Shown: piece after piece, positions 28,725 through 38,838 of the stretch
Position numbering within the stretch: the stretch's first letter is position 1
Layout of the letters: every line of letters begins with the position of its first letter
Source of the DNA: Pyropia yezoensis
Lineage: Eukaryota > Rhodophyta > Bangiophyceae > Bangiales > Bangiaceae
Assembly: GCA_009829735.1 (NCBI GenBank)
Contig: CM020619.1
Coordinates: 7,864,375 to 7,928,374, forward strand
Direction of reading: 5' to 3'
DNA length: 64,000 nucleotides
Translations under genes and position numbers: made by a program
The notes under the pieces: generated by a model
The model's input: only the letters and a program-made list of their open reading frames with translations
The model's database searches: none
What the model was told of the DNA's origin: nothing

Positions 28725-29846
28725 CGTCTCCAGACCAAGGAAGCGTAAAAGAGAACGGGGAGGGAGCTCAGGCTACACGAGTGGGGGGGATGCAGGTCCT
28801 CACAGAGAATGCCCCTATGAAGAGGGGGGCGAAGGGGGTGGTCACGCCAGGAGGTCCGCTGCGAGAACACGTTCAAGTGGGCCTGAGTGCTTGGGGAGTA
28901 CGCTTCCCCGCGGTCGGCCAAAAAACGGCTGCTGCGTCGGCGCCGCCGGCGTCCCTGGTAAGTACAATTCCCCTGTCTCCTGCAAAGAGTACATTACTCT
29001 AGCATGGGGTCGACAAACCAGAACTGTACCATAGCTGAAAAGTGAAAATGCGTTCACAAAAATCTTGACTTTGTGCGGCAAGAGTGTCGTCGCGGCTGTC
29101 TCCACCAGCTGGTGGTCCCTGCAGGGCGCTTTCCCGAGATGCCATCATCATGGCGCCGCGGCGGTTACGTCGTTCAAGACGGCCCATAGCACGTTGTCGG
29201 CGCGCTGCACCTGCGTGCGGCCGGGCCACACAGACAGGGGCAGCGCCGCCAGTCGCGACGATGGGGCGGCGGTGTACTGTAGGGGTCGGCCGATACGGGC
29301 GCCCCGTCGCGCACCCGCGGGCGGCCCACCAAGGCCAAGCACCCGTGGACCGTGACCGCGGATTGGACGCCAATGGCGACTGCTTTACTCGCCCCCCCCC
29401 GTCGCCACTCAGCACCCCCCAGCGAGGAGCGGGGGAGGCCCCCTGCGCTTGCAAAGGGGGGCGCCCGTCTGCCACTGCGCAGCGCCATGCTCCCCCCCGC
29501 GCCCGCCCCACACAGCCGCCAATGTTTCCCACAGCACCGCCGCCAGTGGCTGCGACGGAGACGGGGTGGCGTGCCCCACCAGGCGCGACCGCCATCCCTC
29601 ACCGCCACAGCCAAAGCGGCCGCCGCCGCCGCCGCCGACGCCGACGTCGACACCACTACCGCGTCGCGGCCAAGCCTTCCCCCCCACGCGGGGGTCCCCT
29701 GCTCCCCCAATGACCTCCGCGCGCGCGCGCAGCTGGCTCCGCACCGGCCAGCTCGCCACACGCAGACCCGCTCGGCCTCGCCACCCGCCACCCGCCCGCC
29801 CGCTACCCGCTGCGCGGGCGCGCCCACCCCTCATGCATGCCTCCCC
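28725..29846. other. Intergenic region downstream of SOD
   Basis: Both flanking genes are on the minus strand, so this holds the end of the SOD transcript and the promoter of HAS1. Open frames on both strands (for example 28999-29595 minus) are Arg/Ala/Pro-rich with no domain. Short G-runs lie 30-70 bp before the HAS1 ATG. No gene is claimed. Confidence 0.4.
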
Positions 29847-32129
29847 TCACGCGGCCGACGCAATCGCCTCCTCATACCGCCGTTCCACGGCAGCCCAGTC
29901 CACCACCGACCACCACGCCTGTGGAGAAGAAGAAGGGGGGAGGGGGGGGGCGGCGGGGGAGAAAAAAATGCAGGGCGCGGGCAGAAAGCAAGAGAACGAG
30001 GGGCAGGCGCCGCCACCGAGCGCGCGTCACGGTTCGCCACCCAACAAAACGGGGTCAGCACACGCGCACAGTCGCGGCAAATCACGCCCACCGCTCGTGC
30101 CGTCGCGGCAAACTTCGCCCACCCCCCCCTTCCCCCGCCCATCGGCGGCACGCGCGCACGTACCTCCACGTAGTCTGGGCGCTTATTCTTGTACTTGAGG
30201 TAGTAGGCATGCTCCCACACATCGAGGCCGAGGACAGGAACGAGCCCGGGCGTCGCCGCCCACGGTACGTCCTGATTAGCCGTGGTCGTCACTCGCACCC
30301 GGTTGCCACCGGCGGTATCAACCACCAGCCAAACCCACCTGCACACACGTCACAGAAGCGGCGGAAAACAAGTGAAGGTAGAGCCAGAAGGGAGAGGGCA
30401 AGAGCACTTGCACCAAAGTCACAGCGTGAGTGGGACCCGCCCGCGACGCCTCGCCCCACATCCTCCCCATCGCCGCGAAGGCAGCTGCGCGCTCGCACAA
30501 CCCTCCAAACGCCTCTGCAGACCCATTCAGGCCACTCGCGACGGCATGTAGGACATGCCCCGCCGCAGCTGCCCCCCCCCACCCACCGCCCCCCCCCGCC
30601 CCCCAAACGCACCCGCTGCCAAACAGCCCCGTCGCGGCCGACGTAAACGCAGCGCGCATCTTGTCAAAGGAGCCAAAGCCGCCGTCAATGGCCTCGGACA
30701 GCACCACCAACGGCGGGGCAGCCTTGGCCGCCGGCGTCATGGTCGAAAAGAAGAGGGTGTGGTTGACGTCTACACCGCGAGGCAGGGGCGCGTCCCCCCC
30801 CCAGGCAAGCAGCACCAACAAGAACAGGGGGGCATCGACACACACACACAAAGCGCCATCACGGGGCGGCGTCAGCAGCGCCTCCCGCCGACAGAGCGCA
30901 CGCGGCCCCCATATCCACCCGCCGCCCCACGCAGACGCCTGGCCGGCCACGCGGCGGCTGAGCCGCCGTGCAAGTCACCCGCTACCCCCCTTTCACCAGT
31001 CTGGCAACGTGGACCTCACGCCGACCCCTCCTCCCCTCCCCCATCCCCCCCATGACGTAGCAAGGACCCCCGCCCATCGGCTGACCCCCCCCCCCCCCCC
31101 CCCCCAAGAAACGCACATCCCCCGCCATTGTTACGGATGGCCGCCCGCACCGCCGGGTCCGCCACCACCCCCCCCCCCTTGCCGCCCGCGGCGCCCACAT
31201 TGCCCAGCAGCAGCCGCAGCGACGCGTCGTTGGTGACCACGTCGGCGAGGCCCGCTGCCGCGAGCGCGGCGTTGAGCTTGGCCGTGTAGGCCGCAAAGTG
31301 CTTGTCGTGCTGTGGATGGTGGGGCGGGGGAGGGGGAAAGGGGAATGGGGGTAGGAAAAGAAGAGGGTACCAGACCCGACCAGGAGGAGAACACACACAC
31401 ACCCCGCAGAAAGCACAGCCGACGGGATGCCACGAGAGCAAAAAAAAAAAGGAAACGACCTCCCCCAACACACCGCTCGTGAACCGTCAGTTTCAATGCC
31501 AGGCCACGCTGCCACCCGTGCAACAAGATCGCGGCGGCCGCCGTGCATCCACCAGCGCGCTCGCCAACGGTACGCCTGGCGCAGAGTGAAGCGGCCGCGC
31601 CTCCTTCTAGCCGCCCACAACCCCGCGCCCGCCCCTCCAGCGACCCACAGCGACCACCCCCTCATCCACAGACCTCCTCCCCCCCCCCAAAACGCACATG
31701 AACGGTCATCGTCGCGGCGTCAATGGCCGGCTCCAGCGCGTCCGCCGCGTAGGGCAACGGCGGCAGCACAAACGGCCCCGTCGGCGCCGCCGCCGCTGCT
31801 GCCGCCGCCGCTGGCCGCGGAGCGGCGGTCACCCCCCCCAGCGCTGCCGCGACGGCGGCGGCGGCGGCGGAAGCCAGCACGACCCGGCGGGAGTGGGTGC
31901 GTCGCGCCCCACCGCCGCTGCCGCCGTCATCTGCCGACGCAGCCGCCGCCGCCGCCGCCCCAACCGCCGCCGCGCGTGGGGTGGGGTGTGCTGCACGGAC
32001 GGGCGGGCCGCAGGCTGCGGGCCGCCGTGCCGCCGCCGCCGCCGTCGCCAGCCGCCACCTGGTGCGGGGGTGGCCGACGCCACGCGTAGCGGCCGGGGGG
32101 GCAATGACAAAAGCGGCCGCTGTCGTCAT
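29847..32129 (-). CDS. Manganese superoxide dismutase, five exons, lumen-type leader
   Basis: Five exons join in frame: 32129-31698, 31309-31117, 30769-30613, 30338-30164 and 29918-29847, giving 342 residues. Donors are GTGCGT, GTGCGT, GTGCGT and GTACGT; all acceptors are YAG. The enzyme converts superoxide to oxygen and peroxide. Metal ligands are the His of [11 protein letters not shown], the His of GGYVNHTLFF (the Tyr codon spans intron 2), and Asp and His of [11 protein letters not shown] and the GGG of RNNGGG favour manganese over iron. The 110-residue leader is bipartite: an Arg/Ala plastid transit region, then a twin-arginine [20 protein letters not shown] and an AxA-like end. That suggests export to the thylakoid lumen by the Tat route (inference). 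Introns are C/G-rich and include a 21-C run. Confidence 0.92.
31085..31105. repeat. C21 homopolymer in SOD intron 2
   Basis: An unbroken run of about 21 C lies just inside the donor end of intron 2 of the SOD gene (G-run in the transcript). Confidence 0.85.
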
Positions 32130-32827
32130 GGTACTGGTTTTCGCGAGGGGGGGGGGGCAGAGGGGGGGGGGGTGGGGGGGGCGGTGTGGTTGGGAGGTGA
32201 AGGAGAAGGGAGTGCGGAGGTTGGGAGGGAGGAGGGGGCTCCACGATGGGGAGGTGGGGGGGGCGCTGGTGGATGCCGTGCAGGGGGGAGGGGGATGGAG
32301 TACCGATAATACCAGCCTTCGATATGTGCTAAGAGCCCTTCGATATCTGCTAAGACCCTTCGAATCGGATTAGTGGCTATTAAGGGCTATTAGGGCTTAG
32401 GATAGCAGCAGCCATGCTGACAGCGACCGGTGGGTGGGCACGTGGCTGGGCCCGCACGTCGGCGGTCGCACGTGCCTTGGGCCTCGGCGCATCGCCGCCG
32501 CCGCAGCCTCGTTGGCCTCCGAGCTCCTTTTTTCCAGCTGCCTCGTGCAGCTGGCTGCGCCTGGCTTTGTGGTGCGGTGGCGGTCGTCTCCCTTCTGCGC
32601 CGCGGTAGCCCCTCTTTTTTGCGCCCATCCTCTGTTGGCGTGCGTACGCCCTCCTACCACGAGATTACCGCCTGTGCCTCCTCGCGCCTGTCTTTGCGGC
32701 GCGGCGGCGGCCGTCTTGCGCGCCCTCTTGCTACCGGTCATTGGCGTGGCCCTCGCGTGCGGCCTCATGTGGCGCCGCAATCGCTGGCCCGTAGTCGCTG
32801 GTCGTCGTGGTGTCAACCCGCTGATCA
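32130..32827. other. SOD upstream region and edge of accessory DNA
   Basis: Bases 32130-32190 are rich in G-runs, that is, C-runs on the SOD coding strand just before its ATG. At 32314-32361 a short tandem pattern of cccttcgatatNtgctaaga appears (two and a half copies), followed by attagtggctattaagggctatta. The rest has open frames with no recognised domain. Confidence 0.4.
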
Positions 32828-35800
32828 ATGGAGATGTCTGGCGCATCACCGACGAAATCTACTGGGGGTCCGTCGACGCGATGGGGGCTGCCACGCACAG
32901 AGGAGCAGGGTCGTGGTGACGGGTTCTCTGAAGGCCGCCGCGTGTATCGAGTGGCCTGTCATCCGTCGCACACTCCCACGAAGGGGCTTCCCGCTGCTTT
33001 TTTTGCGTCCGCTGGCGGGGCGGGCGCAAGAGCTTCCTTTGCTGCGGCCTGCTCGCGCGTCAAACGTGTCATACGCGCGTATACCGTACCGGTGCCACCT
33101 CCACCGCAGCTGGGCGCTGCTACGGTCTCCCGCGAGATGTACGAGAAGGCGGGGGCTGCCATCGGCGGGCTCTCTGGCGGGATCCCGGAAGGACCGACGA
33201 GGCAGGTCCACACCGGGGGACGGGCAGGGAAGGGCGGTCGGCCCATGAACACCCGCCGCGAAGCCTGGTTGACTCTACGTGACGGTATGATGCGTGCAAT
33301 GTGTGCGAGCATCCTCCACTGCGGATTTGAGCGCTCCGCCCGTCGCATGATGACGACCAGCCCCCCTCCTGGCTTTCTGGACCAGCTTTTCTTGGAACTA
33401 CAGGCGCGCGCGATCGAGTACTACCGCGGGGAGGTTTGGCCCCTCAAGCGAATGTTTGGGGTTTTGTCGCGGTACGTGAACGGGGTCGGGGCGCATGACG
33501 GAAAGAGGCGCTCTCCTGGCGTCGTAACGACGTGGTTGAGCGAGCAAGGGACTGTCTGCTGCTCTTGCGTGGGAAGGTCGACGCATGTTGGACGATTGAG
33601 AGCTGCCCCCACCGATGCAGCCTGCGCTCATGCGCGGGTGTTTTCGGAGACCATGGCACGTTTATGCAGGCGCTTCCAAGTGCCTGCCTCTTCGATCCGG
33701 CTCCGCGCGCCGACGCTGTTCAACAAAGATGCTGATCTGGGGTCGACGGAATCAGAAAAGCCCGCCTCGAGCAGCATGGTCGAGGACTGGGACACGCTGG
33801 GCGGAGTGGAGACTTTTGTCACCGGGCAGACGACTGTCGCTATTGTGTACTCCGGCTTGGGCGCTTGCAAGGTGGTCGCCCCAGTCCGGTGTACGCGGAG
33901 CGCCACCTCATGCGCGTTTTGTGACACCGCGGGGGCGTTCTCGTGCGTGCACGCGCTGCGCGCCCGCAGTGTGCCACGAGGGGGTGCAGGCAATCGTGGC
34001 GGCGCGGTGGATCGCGTGAGCGAGGCGGTCGACGGTTGTCGGTCACGGCTGCCGATCGCGCTGTACAACTGCCCCTCTTCTGTGGCCGCCAATGTCCGCG
34101 TCTGTGCCGCCATGCAAAAGGGCGAGCGTGTTGTCTTCGAGGCGCCGTCCGAGTGCCCCAAGTGCAAGCAAGAGAACAAGGGCGGTGCCGTGAAGAAGGA
34201 ATTTGGTCTGATCTTGTGCACCGCAGGCTACTGCGCGATGGAGATTCAGTCATTCTACTGCTCGTCGAAGGACTGCATGCAGAGGGTCGATCCGGAAGGG
34301 CGAAGCGACGGCGTCGTCTTTTGGAGCGTCGCGATTGCCGCCACGGCAGTCCTTATGCGCGACATGGCTCGCGAGATGACGACGAGCGGATCGACGTTTG
34401 GCGCATGTCATCGACACTGGCACAACAAGTACGTGGACCTGCGCGACTCGCGGGTCTTTCCGGCAATGGAGCCGCTGAAAGAGCCTTCTCGTCAGACTGC
34501 GACAAACGTGTTTTTTTGGACGGTGGAGCTGATGGTGATGGAGCCTCCTCTTTGGGCTTTTCGCTGCTCTGTTTTTCAAGACAAGGACGGGCGCTGGCGC
34601 ATCATCACGGCCGACGGGATTTGGCTGGGCTACCTCAAGCGCCTGGCATCGGGAGTACACGTCAATCCCGTTGAGGCGTGCACGTCTGTCAAGAAGACGG
34701 TTGAGGCCGCATCGCTGCATCCCTCGGAGTGGGTCAGGCGCTTTGTCCGGACGGCACTGAAGCAGCCATCGAAGCCTGTGACCATCAAGGCGGGGCAGCT
34801 TGACAGCGCGTGCCGCGCATTGGCGTTGTTGTGCCCAAGCGCTCTCCCTGGTGTGTCGGAGACATTGGAGAAGCAGCTCGGACTGAGCCGCCTGCGCGCC
34901 GTGCTGGCGTTCGTGTGGGACCTGGATGCAGCCTGTCAAACGCTGTGTGACGCCATTGCGACGCACCTCAACAAGCTCGTCACGCAGACCAGCACACTCC
35001 CGGAAGACGTCATTGCCCGCCACCACTCAACTTTACAAGATTTGAGCATCTGGCGTGCTGAGCTGGAACGTGGGGTGCTCCCCGCCGGTCGCGCGGCTGC
35101 GCAAGCTGCAGCTGTTGGGGTACCCGGTGGGGTGGACGGTGCCGCGCCAGCCGGGGTGGTCCTTGGTGGCGATGGTTGTGCGGTCGGCGTGGCCGGCAGA
35201 GCCGCTGCCGGCGCAGCGGCGCCTCTTGGTGGCGGCGCTGTGGCGGGTGGTGTGGCGGGCGGTGGCGGTCCTGCGGCGGTCGGGGTGGCCGGCGGGGGCG
35301 GCGCCGGCGCGCCGGCGCCTCTTGGAGGCGGCGCTGTGGCGGGTGGTGTGGCAGGCGGCGGCGGTCCTGCGGCGGCCGGGGTGGCCGGCGGTGGCGGCGC
35401 CGGCGCGCAGGCGCCTCTTTGTGGCGGCGCTGTGGCGGGTGGTGTGGCGGGCGGTGGCGGTCCTGCGGCGGTCGGGGTGGCCGGCACGGGCGGCGCCGGG
35501 GCGCCGGCGCCCTTTGGGGGCCAAGCTGCGGCGGTCGGAGCACGCGGTGCCGCAGGCGCTGCAGCGCGAGCAGCTCGTGCTGGCGGCGCTGCTGTGGCTG
35601 GTGCGGCCGTTGGTGGCGGGGCTGCAGCGGCTGGCCGTCGTGCCCAGCCCGCGCAGAGACGAGGCAGCGCCCGGGCACGCGGACCAGCTGGGGCCGCACA
35701 GGCCCGGCACATGAACCGCGAAACCAACGAGCCCGGTGACCCCCGGTGCATGCGGCCATGGATCAAGGGGCTGGGCGTGACATTGTGCAAGGACATTTCG

Positions 35801-36373
35801 TCCTTGTGCGTCGCCCTTGCTATCGACCCTGTAGTGAACGCTTTCAAGGAGCGCCACTGCTCTCAGCTTGAAAGCTTGGCCAACATGCTACACCTCTTGA
35901 ACGGCTCTGAGAAGCTGAACGAGGTCATCTCCAGGTGCGCTGATGACGCCAGCGCACCCCCAGACGATGAAGGCGACGCTGCTGTTCAGGCTCTTCTGAA
36001 CGAAAGCCGCATGTTGCTGGGCTGTCTTTCTGCAATCTCATCGTACCCGGATGTGTTTGAGCGTTGCCGCATGCTCGTGGCGGACCTTCTCTTATCCGTC
36101 AGCGCAACTGTCACCGACTACCACGTTGCGAGAGCTGGAATGGACGCCAGCGCGATGGAGTACCAAAAGAACTGGGGCATGGGCAACATGAGCGAAGCTG
36201 GCCGTGGCAACGTTTGTGTCCGATCTCTTCCACATTGTTGGCCACCTCTGCTCGGATGCTCTGCACCCCAGACCGTATGCGGGCCTGGACGGGGCGAACT
36301 CCGTGGCGCACGAGCAGCGCAACGCCCCGATCAACCTCATGCGCCGATCACTACGGGCCTGCGGTCAAGATGA
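32828..36373 (+). CDS. Cys-cluster protein resembling KDZ transposases
   Basis: An open frame of 1181 residues. Two SWIM-like zinc sites are visible: CCSCVG...ACAHA (about 240-270) and CAFCDTAGAFSCVHA (about 360-375). A further Cys cluster follows (CPKCKQ...LCTAGYCA...FYCSSKDC, about 440-480) and then GVVFWSVAIAATAVLM, ACHRHWHNKYVDLRDSRV and ITADGIWLGYLKRL. Such Cys clusters followed by a 'T/ADG' strand resemble the CxC modules that accompany KDZ (Kyakuja-Dileera-Zisupton) DNA transposases. Residues about 750-960 are a Gly/Ala repeat tract. The last 60 residues, past about 36200, look out of frame: the frame at 36204-36623 carries the better C-terminus. So there is a frameshift or an unseen intron near 36200. 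No target-site duplication or terminal repeat was found. Assignment is tentative. Confidence 0.5.
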   Translation: MEMSGASPTKSTGGPSTRWGLPRTEEQGRGDGFSEGRRVYRVACHPSHTPTKGLPAAFFASAGGAGARASFAAACSRVKRVIRAYTVPVPPPPQLGAATVSREMYEKAGAAIGGLSGGIPEGPTRQVHTGGRAGKGGRPMNTRREAWLTLRDGMMRAMCASILHCGFERSARRMMTTSPPPGFLDQLFLELQARAIEYYRGEVWPLKRMFGVLSRYVNGVGAHDGKRRSPGVVTTWLSEQGTVCCSCVGRSTHVGRLRAAPTDAACAHARVFSETMARLCRRFQVPASSIRLRAPTLFNKDADLGSTESEKPASSSMVEDWDTLGGVETFVTGQTTVAIVYSGLGACKVVAPVRCTRSATSCAFCDTAGAFSCVHALRARSVPRGGAGNRGGAVDRVSEAVDGCRSRLPIALYNCPSSVAANVRVCAAMQKGERVVFEAPSECPKCKQENKGGAVKKEFGLILCTAGYCAMEIQSFYCSSKDCMQRVDPEGRSDGVVFWSVAIAATAVLMRDMAREMTTSGSTFGACHRHWHNKYVDLRDSRVFPAMEPLKEPSRQTATNVFFWTVELMVMEPPLWAFRCSVFQDKDGRWRIITADGIWLGYLKRLASGVHVNPVEACTSVKKTVEAASLHPSEWVRRFVRTALKQPSKPVTIKAGQLDSACRALALLCPSALPGVSETLEKQLGLSRLRAVLAFVWDLDAACQTLCDAIATHLNKLVTQTSTLPEDVIARHHSTLQDLSIWRAELERGVLPAGRAAAQAAAVGVPGGVDGAAPAGVVLGGDGCAVGVAGRAAAGAAAPLGGGAVAGGVAGGGGPAAVGVAGGGGAGAPAPLGGGAVAGGVAGGGGPAAAGVAGGGGAGAQAPLCGGAVAGGVAGGGGPAAVGVAGTGGAGAPAPFGGQAAAVGARGAAGAAARAARAGGAAVAGAAVGGGAAAAGRRAQPAQRRGSARARGPAGAAQARHMNRETNEPGDPRCMRPWIKGLGVTLCKDISSLCVALAIDPVVNAFKERHCSQLESLANMLHLLNGSEKLNEVISRCADDASAPPDDEGDAAVQALLNESRMLLGCLSAISSYPDVFERCRMLVADLLLSVSATVTDYHVARAGMDASAMEYQKNWGMGNMSEAGRGNVCVRSLPHCWPPLLGCSAPQTVCGPGRGELRGARAAQRPDQPHAPITTGLRSR
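35220..35507 (+). repeat. 96-bp (32-residue) tandem repeat inside the KDZ-like ORF
   Basis: Three successive 96-bp copies start at about 35220, 35316 and 35412, with a partial fourth after 35508. Each encodes a unit opening APLGGGAVAGGVAGGGG or a close variant. Because 96 is a multiple of three, copy number can change without breaking the frame. Confidence 0.85.
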
Positions 36374-36623
36374 AAATGTGAGCATCTTGCAGCTGGAGAA
36401 CATCATTTACAACGTTATGGCGCATCCGCGGTCGTCCTCCAGCTACTCGTTGTCCGAGGGCTACAACTATCGGCAGTTCTACTTCTCCAAGAACCCCTGC
36501 TGCTGCGGGTGTGGCTACAATCAAAGCCCCCCGCCAGTGCCGCTCTCGCCAGCCGATGCGGTTCAACCTGACCGCCCTGCAGTCGTTGACGATGAGCCGT
36601 GGCAAGAAGGCGATGACTGGTAG
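36204..36623 (+). CDS. C-terminal piece of the KDZ-like protein, shifted frame
   Basis: This 139-codon frame overlaps the end of the larger ORF and ends at TAG 36621-36623. It begins ATFVSDLFHIVGHLCSDALH and goes on with SVAHEQRNAPINLMRRSLRA and LQLENIIYNVM. The EQxN...L.R sequence resembles the EQ-N-L helix at the end of KDZ transposases. Composition and motif suggest that this, not the overlapping frame, is the real C-terminus. It is displaced by one base from the upstream frame. Confidence 0.45.
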   Translation: MATFVSDLFHIVGHLCSDALHPRPYAGLDGANSVAHEQRNAPINLMRRSLRACGQDENVSILQLENIIYNVMAHPRSSSSYSLSEGYNYRQFYFSKNPCCCGCGYNQSPPPVPLSPADAVQPDRPAVVDDEPWQEGDDW

Positions 36624-38387
36624 AGATCTCCGTCACTGTGACCGACCGCCGTGCGTTTCGTTCGCCGGGGATGAGAGCGCTGCGTTGTGTGCGAGTGTAG
36701 AAATGTATATGGTGTGAACGCTGCCGACATGGAAGTGGGAGCAGGCCTGCACGACCGACGCGAGGGCTATCGACACTATACACGGTTCTTTAGAAAAGCA
36801 AGAGATCGCTTACCACTCCACCCGGCTGTTCGCCGTGGTGAAGCCGCAAGAACCGCTTCGGCGCTGGCCGCCGCAGTGCCAGGGAGGCCAGACTCGAAGG
36901 GTTCGAGAACGACTGTTGCGCCGCGATGGAAGCCAGGACGCGCAGCGCAGGGCGACGGGGCGGCGTCCAGCGCGATTCCTGATGCCTGCGTCACGCGCGG
37001 GCGGGGCGACGCGGCGCGTCCGCCGGCCAGCACCCCGGCGGGCCCCCACCATCGCCGCCGCCGGTGCGGCCGTCGCTGCCGCTGTAGCCGTCGCCAGGGC
37101 CCCCTCCTGCCACGGCAGCGGCAGGAGCAGCAGCGGCAGCAGCCACCGTTGACGCGCGACGCCCCATGTGCGCGCGAATGTCGGCCGGCGCGTGGAGCGC
37201 CGCCGCCGGCACCGCCACCGCCGGCGACGCCGCTTCCATCAGGCGCCCCCGCGTGGCGGGGTGCGCCCGTCGGCCCAGCGTCATCCTGTCCATCGCGCGT
37301 CGCCACGCGATGTACACGTGCTGGTGAGGAGGGGTTGGGGGCCAGTGGTGGGGGGGTGCAGTGACCGTCACGATGATGGCGGGGACACGCAGACGGGTCT
37401 CCGCGTCATGCAACAGGCGGGGTCATGGGGGTGGGGAATGACGTCGAAAGGCTGCGGCGGAGAGGCGGGGCGAAAGCATCCTGCTCCGACCAGCGAGGCG
37501 CGGACAAGGAAAAGTGGCGCGCCGCCGCAACGACAGCTGCACCGCCCACCCGCCCCTCCCCCCCCGACGACGCTCATTCCGGCGGCAGCCAGTACCGCAG
37601 ATCACACCGCCGTCTGTTTGACATCTGGGTGACTGGTGAACGATGACGCCAGTAGGTGCACTTCTGGCTGCAACCGTTTTATTCACACCCCAGTCCAGTC
37701 GGTCACTCTGACGACAAAAGCGGCATCTTTGGCTCCGAGTGCAAAACCCACACCGACGGCCACCCCGACGCTCACGGCCAGTGCATCGCCGAGCGCCCAC
37801 AAGGCAGAATACCTTCGCATCGTAGCGGACGCCCGCCGCGAATCTGTCACCGGTGGGCAGGGCGGGGGAGACGGCGGCGGCGGCACGTTCGCCCCAAACC
37901 GCCGCCGGCGACACCAGTCGCCGCCGCTACGGCGCACCTCTGCAACAGGGTGGCGGCGTCGGGGCAGCTACAACTCGGTGACTCCCCAGCCCCCACTCGC
38001 CGGCTACAGCATCAACTGAACGGCCGCGCCACTAGCCGCCGCCACTGCGGCGAAGCTTCTGGCAGAGGGCGGCGGCGGCGGGCCACTGCCGGACGGTGCC
38101 CACCGCTCCCCCGAAAAGGACAGCGGCCGCGCGTGGGAGCCCGCCAGCGGACTGCCATCGCGCGGTGGAGGTCGAGCGCCACCACTCCCGCCCACGATGG
38201 AGGCGGCAGGGGCAGCGGCGGCTTCCAAGGCCATGGCCGGGGTCGCACCGGCAGGCAATGCCCCGACGACACCGCCGGGTGCGCAGGCGCGTCCAAGACG
38301 GCAGCGGCCGGGACCGCCCCTCGCAGCGTCTCGTCGCAAGCAACAGTCTGTGTAACCCCCCCCCCCACACGCATAGCGCCCCGCCAC
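36624..38387. other. Accessory region with no clear gene
   Basis: GC-rich sequence with many overlapping open frames. On the minus strand 37130-37330 could be an exon-like stretch (HVYIAWRRAMDRMTLGRRAH) preceded by a good acceptor, but no partner exon with a GT donor was found. One small membrane-like ORF is listed separately. Confidence 0.35.
37683..37820 (-). CDS. Possible small membrane protein
   Basis: From an internal ATG, about 45 codons encode MRRYSALWALGDALAVSVGV and a further small-residue hydrophobic stretch (VAVGVGFALGAKDAAFVV) ending in DWTGV and TGA. The stop is followed by aataaa, which could be a polyadenylation signal. The frame is open upstream to 37937. It is not recognised and could be chance. 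Confidence 0.22.
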   Translation of the reverse strand: MRRYSALWALGDALAVSVGVAVGVGFALGAKDAAFVVRVTDWTGV

Positions 38388-38838
38388 ACTTCCTTGTCGG
38401 CATGTCCGCCACCCCCCTGGCACGCCAGCCCCCCCACCCCCCCCCCCGCCCCCCCTCCTTGTCGGTATTTCCGCGACCAGCGTCCGCCCCTCCCCCCCCG
38501 TCCTTGTCCGCATGGCCGCCACCCACGGCCGCCCCCCCCCGCCCCGTCCTTGTCAACATTACAAACATTGCCGCCACCCACGTTCGCCCCCCCGCCCCCC
38601 GTCCTTGTCAGCATGGCCGCCACCCACGGCCGCCCCCCCCCCCCCCGTCCTTGTCAACTTTGCCGCCACCCACGTTCGCCCCCCCGCCCCCCGTCCTTGT
38701 CGGCATGGCCGCCACCCACGGCCGCCCCCCCCCCCCCCGTCCTTGTCCGCATGGCCGCCACCCGCGGCCGCCCCCCCCCCCCCCGTCCTTGTCAACATTG
38801 CCGCCACCCACGTCCGCCCCCCCCGCCCCCTTCCTTGT
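38388..38838. repeat. C-rich minisatellite, about 45-bp units
   Basis: About nine units each contain cgtccttgtcNNcatggccg, then ccacccacg and a run of 8-15 C. Units alternate between ccacggccgcccc and ccacgttcgcccc types, so the array grew partly as 90-bp double units. Length of the C-run differs between copies. Confidence 0.85.

Noticed and set aside
29352-30198. Plus-strand frames of about 250-270 codons over the SOD 3' end.
   Set aside because: They lie antisense to SOD exons 4 and 5 and intron 4, which are firmly placed.
38388-38838. Regularly spaced repeats that could suggest a CRISPR-like array.
   Set aside because: Units are contiguous with no unique spacers and the genome is eukaryotic; it is a minisatellite.
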